Assembly: GCF_901000735.1 (NCBI RefSeq)
Contig: NC_081544.1
Coordinates: forward strand, 10,913,608-10,977,607
Reading direction: 5' to 3'
Length of the DNA: 64,000 bases
From: Corylus avellana
Lineage: Eukaryota > Streptophyta > Magnoliopsida > Fagales > Betulaceae
Below the pieces are notes generated by a model. It worked only from the letters and a program-made list of their open reading frames with translations. It had not been told where the DNA came from and made no database searches. Positions 60,901 through 64,000 of this stretch are shown piece by piece. A program made the position numbers and the translations under genes. Every line of letters begins with the position of its first letter. The first letter of the stretch is position 1.

Positions 60901-61683
60901 TAAGTACCTTCATTAAAAGCAAGACAAACCAAATACAAAGTATCACCGAATACAAGCCCTTCAAAAGCCTAAAAAATAGCCTCACAGAGGCTGAACACCA
61001 ACAAAACAAATCACAAAGCTACAAAACATACTAGCAGCAAAACAAAACAACCAAATCGTGAGCAGAAAACCAACTAAACCAGAGGAGACCAACCAGTAAC
61101 TATAAAACCAATATTAACAAAGCAAAAGCAAGATTGCTGGTATATTCCATAAAGAGCAAAGCACAAGGTTTTCCCACGATTATAATCCCACGATTGTAAT
61201 TATAATCTCACGATTATATAACGAAATTTAAAAGAAAATTGTAAGAATTTTACCTCCCGCAGCAGTGCTCTCTCTCAAATTCTCAATCTCTACGTCTCAC
61301 TCTCTCACCGGCAATCTCTCTCTCTGACTCTCCAATTCTTGCAATATGTGAAGCTGTGAAGGAAATGGGTTAGGCCAAGGGGACGAACTGATGAAGAGAA
61401 GGTGGTATTTTGTTGGGGGATGGGGCGCCTGTTTTTTGGGAGGCTATTTTTTTGGGGATTGGGGGCCTATTTTTTGGGCTATTTTTATGCATATTTTTTT
61501 GGCTATTTTTTGGGGATGTGGCGCCTATTTTGGGGAGGGGGACCAGTTTTTTTCTTTTAGGGGAGGGGGGGGACCGTATACATTTTTTTTTTTTTTTATT
61601 TTTTTTTTTTTTTTTTATTTTTTTAAGGAAATGGGGTGAGGGGGACCTTGGCCCCAGCCGGTCCACCCCCTCCTCCGTCTCTG
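57931..61683 (-). mobile_element. hAT transposon, copy 2
   Basis: Very similar to 37856-41581 (offset 20076 in the main part, with a longer T-run near 61582-61622). The left end CAGGGACGGA starts at 57931, next to TCAGCAAG. The right end is followed by TGCCCAGG and the same TRIM array as copy 1. Its flanks therefore do not form a target duplication. Confidence 0.88.
58120..60559 (-). pseudogene. hAT transposase, copy 2, broken at two places
   Basis: Same domain order as 38045-40483 but better preserved: 422 codons from 60559, then a frame shift near 59350 (shared with copy 1) into a 382-codon frame. That frame ends at a TGA at 58291-58293, inside the dimerisation motif, where copy 1 has CGA. 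The stop removes about the last 60 residues. It lacks the three copy-1-specific frameshifts, so it is closer to the ancestral sequence but still defective. Confidence 0.9.
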
Positions 61684-62564
61684 TGCCCAGGCAATGTTGG
61701 ACGTCACAATATATATGTAACACCCCTGCTCCAAGTGGTATGACATTGTCCTCTTTTGGCCAAGCCCACATGGTTTTATTACTGAGTTTACCCCCAAAAG
61801 GCCTCAAATCATTTAGAGAGAATATATTTCATATAAATACATCATCTTTTTCATGCTCAAGCAATGTGAGACGTCACAATCACTCCCTCTAAGGACCCAG
61901 CGTCCTCGCTGGTGACCCTCATAGGCTTGTGCACGCTCCCCCCATCTCAGGCTGGACTATGGCTCTGATTCCATATGTAACACCTCTGCTGTAAGTTGTA
62001 TGATATTGTCTGCTTTAAGCCCGTACAGTTTTATTATTGGGTTTACCCCCCAAAAGGCGTCATACCATTTAAAGAGAGCATATTCCATATAAACACATCA
62101 TCTTTTTCATGCCCAGGCAATGTGAGACTTCACAATATATATGTAACATCCCTGCTCCAAGTGGTATGATATTGTCCGCTTTTGGCCAGGCCCGCATTGT
62201 TTTATTATTGGGTTTACTCCCAAAAGGCCTCATACCATTTAGAGAGAGTATATTTCATATAAACACATCATCTTTTCCATGCTCAAGCAACGTGAGACGT
62301 CACAATCACCCTCTCTTAGGACCCAGCGTCTTCTCTGGCGACCCTCATGGGCTTGTGCACGCTCCCCCCATCTCAGGCTGGGCTATGGCCATGATACCAT
62401 ATATAACGCCCCTGCTCCAAGTGGTATGATATTGTCCACTTTTGGCCAAGCCCGCGCGGTTTTATTAATGGGTTTACCTCCAAAAGGTCTCATTCCATTT
62501 AGAGAGAGTATATTCTATATAAATACATCATCTTTTCCATACTCAGGCAATGTGGGACGTCACA
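61684..62564 (-). mobile_element. TRIM array, copy 2 (left end lost)
   Basis: Corresponds to 41582-42462: the remnant of LTR 2 (61684-61708), then LTRs at 61716-61878, 61976-62134, 62142-62304 and 62402-62564, with the right flank CCAAG at 62565-62569. LTR 1 and the left half of LTR 2 are missing because the duplication starts at the hAT left end. Confidence 0.78.
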
Positions 62565-62569
62565 CCAAG

Positions 62570-63102
62570 GGGACTAGAGAACGCATGAGGATTCTTCCCT
62601 AGCCCCATGCGTTGGCTTTAGGAGAACTGGAGGATATTAGTTTCTTCGACTACTTGTCGAACGTGATTTATATCTCCAACCTCTCCTAGCATGTAAGCTT
62701 ATAAATAGAGAAGAGCTTAACACTCTTAACACACAATCATAATTGATGTTTAGTAATTTTTATTGAGAACAAATATTCTTGAGATTAATTCTCAAGAATA
62801 AGTTTAAATTTTTAAGAGCAAGAAAAGCCCATACTCATGTTTATTGTCAGACATTGGTGAAAAAAATTTAAATGTCTCATAATTCCTGAGATCATTTGTG
62901 TTCTTGAAGTTGCAAGGAATTTAGATTTTTTCCTGAAGCCAAAGGAGTGGCCGAATTCCCCAAGTATTTTGTTTTTCTGCAGTTTAATTTTAATAGCAGT
63001 GTTTTTCACATGTTCTTCTTAAAGTTGATCTTGGAATAGGAATATTTAGTTCTTTGTTCTTCTGCTGCGTAAATCTTTGATTTTGCAAACGTATTCCTAG
63101 CA
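62570..63102. mobile_element. Solo LTR right part, copy 2
   Basis: Matches 42468-43000 with a few substitutions (for example near 62883 and 62953). Ends TTCCTAGCA. Confidence 0.6.
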
Positions 63103-63335
63103 AAGTATGTTAAAGTTTTGTGTTGAATCATTTGGTGCCCAAAACTTTGTTTTATTTATTTTGTGATTTGTGTAGTTGTATACTTAGGTCTGCATATGAA
63201 GATGGTGAAGCATGCTTCAAGAAGGCAATTACAACTAGATGTCCACACATGGATAGCATTGTCCAGACATAACAGATTCTAGGGTGTACCTCTAACACTT
63301 TGAAAATTAAATAATGAGATTTATTTAACTTTAAT

Positions 63336-63783
63336 GGAAAAGTCTATATGTCTCATTTAAACTATTACCAAATTGACAATGTTCCTCCCAAACTTTCAAT
63401 TGAGACAATATCCCCCTTCCCCCCAAACTATCAAAAAATTGACAATGCCCCTATCAAGGCCAGCAAAAAGACAAAAATAACATTAAATTATTTTTGTCAA
63501 TAAGACAAAAATACCCCTATAAGTTCGAAAAAATAACAAAAATGAGTATTTTAAAAAAAAAGAATTCCACTCCTTTTTTTTTTTTTTTTTTCCATTTTGT
63601 AAAAAAAATTTGGTTATAGTTTTTTTTCTTTGAATTTTTTATTTTAATTTTATTAAGGGTATTCTCGTCATTAGGGGGGACATTGTCAATTTTTGGTAGT
63701 TTGGGGAGACATTGTTGCAATTGAAAGTTTGATGGAATATTGTCAATTGGGTGGTAGTTTGAAGGGGGTATGTGGACTTTCCC
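63336..63783. mobile_element. MULE-type MITE (GGAAAAGTC family), copy 2
   Basis: The counterpart of 43234-43682, flanked again by TTAACTTTAAT. It differs in a T-run near 63570. Confidence 0.75.
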
Positions 63784-64000
63784 TTAACTTTAATTAGTGT
63801 TGTGTAGCTGAAATCAGTACACAACCCTAATTATCAAAATATTTCCATAGTGAAAAGGGAAAATAAATTATATGAGATAGCTAATTATATAACCTTAAAT
63901 AACATCATGTATCATCAATATAGACTTAGAGCTCCCAAACAAACACTTCTATAACGTTAAAAATGAACATCTAAGAAAACCTGACAATACGAGCCATCTG

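Overview
The window is nuclear DNA from a flowering plant. It is AT-rich, has long introns with GT-AG borders, carries plant-specific gene families, and is packed with plant transposons. The gene sequences fit a woody eudicot, but the species cannot be fixed from the sequence alone.

Three host genes are supported. (1) A CER1-type very-long-chain aldehyde decarbonylase (cuticular alkane synthesis) fills 1-10704 on the plus strand, with ten exons; only about seven N-terminal codons lie outside the window. Its introns hold a Tourist MITE, two MULE-type MITEs, a SINE and LTR/TRIM debris. (2) An intact single-exon F-box/kelch protein of the At1g22040 type lies on the minus strand at 13813-15234. 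(3) A DEMETER/ROS1-like 5-methylcytosine DNA glycosylase lies on the plus strand at 49453-55234. Its 18 coding exons join in one frame to about 1200 codons. Its first five exons are present a second time, inverted, at 44940-47670. A broken DC1-domain (Cys/His-rich) gene fragment lies at about 44120-44717.

The rest is repeat-derived. 15701-20826 and 20927-26052 are two 5126-bp copies that look identical and meet at a 100-N gap, most likely an unmerged contig overlap. 26-33.5 kb holds LTR-retrotransposon pieces: a PBS, a long LTR with polypurine tract, a copia RNase H fragment and a TATA-containing LTR. 34.3-43.1 kb is an old diverged paralogue of the region upstream of the F-box gene. It was invaded in layers: a solo LTR, inside it a tandem array of three TRIM elements, and inside that a hAT transposon. 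Target-site duplications can be read at each level. From the left tip of this hAT element rightward the block is repeated at 57931-64000. The second copy begins exactly at the transposon terminus, directly downstream of the glycosylase gene.

No operon-like or novel multi-gene system is visible. The notable content is structural: transposon-bounded duplication, tandem TRIMs, a strict 11-bp minisatellite beside the glycosylase gene, and several assembly-related duplications that would mislead gene counts.
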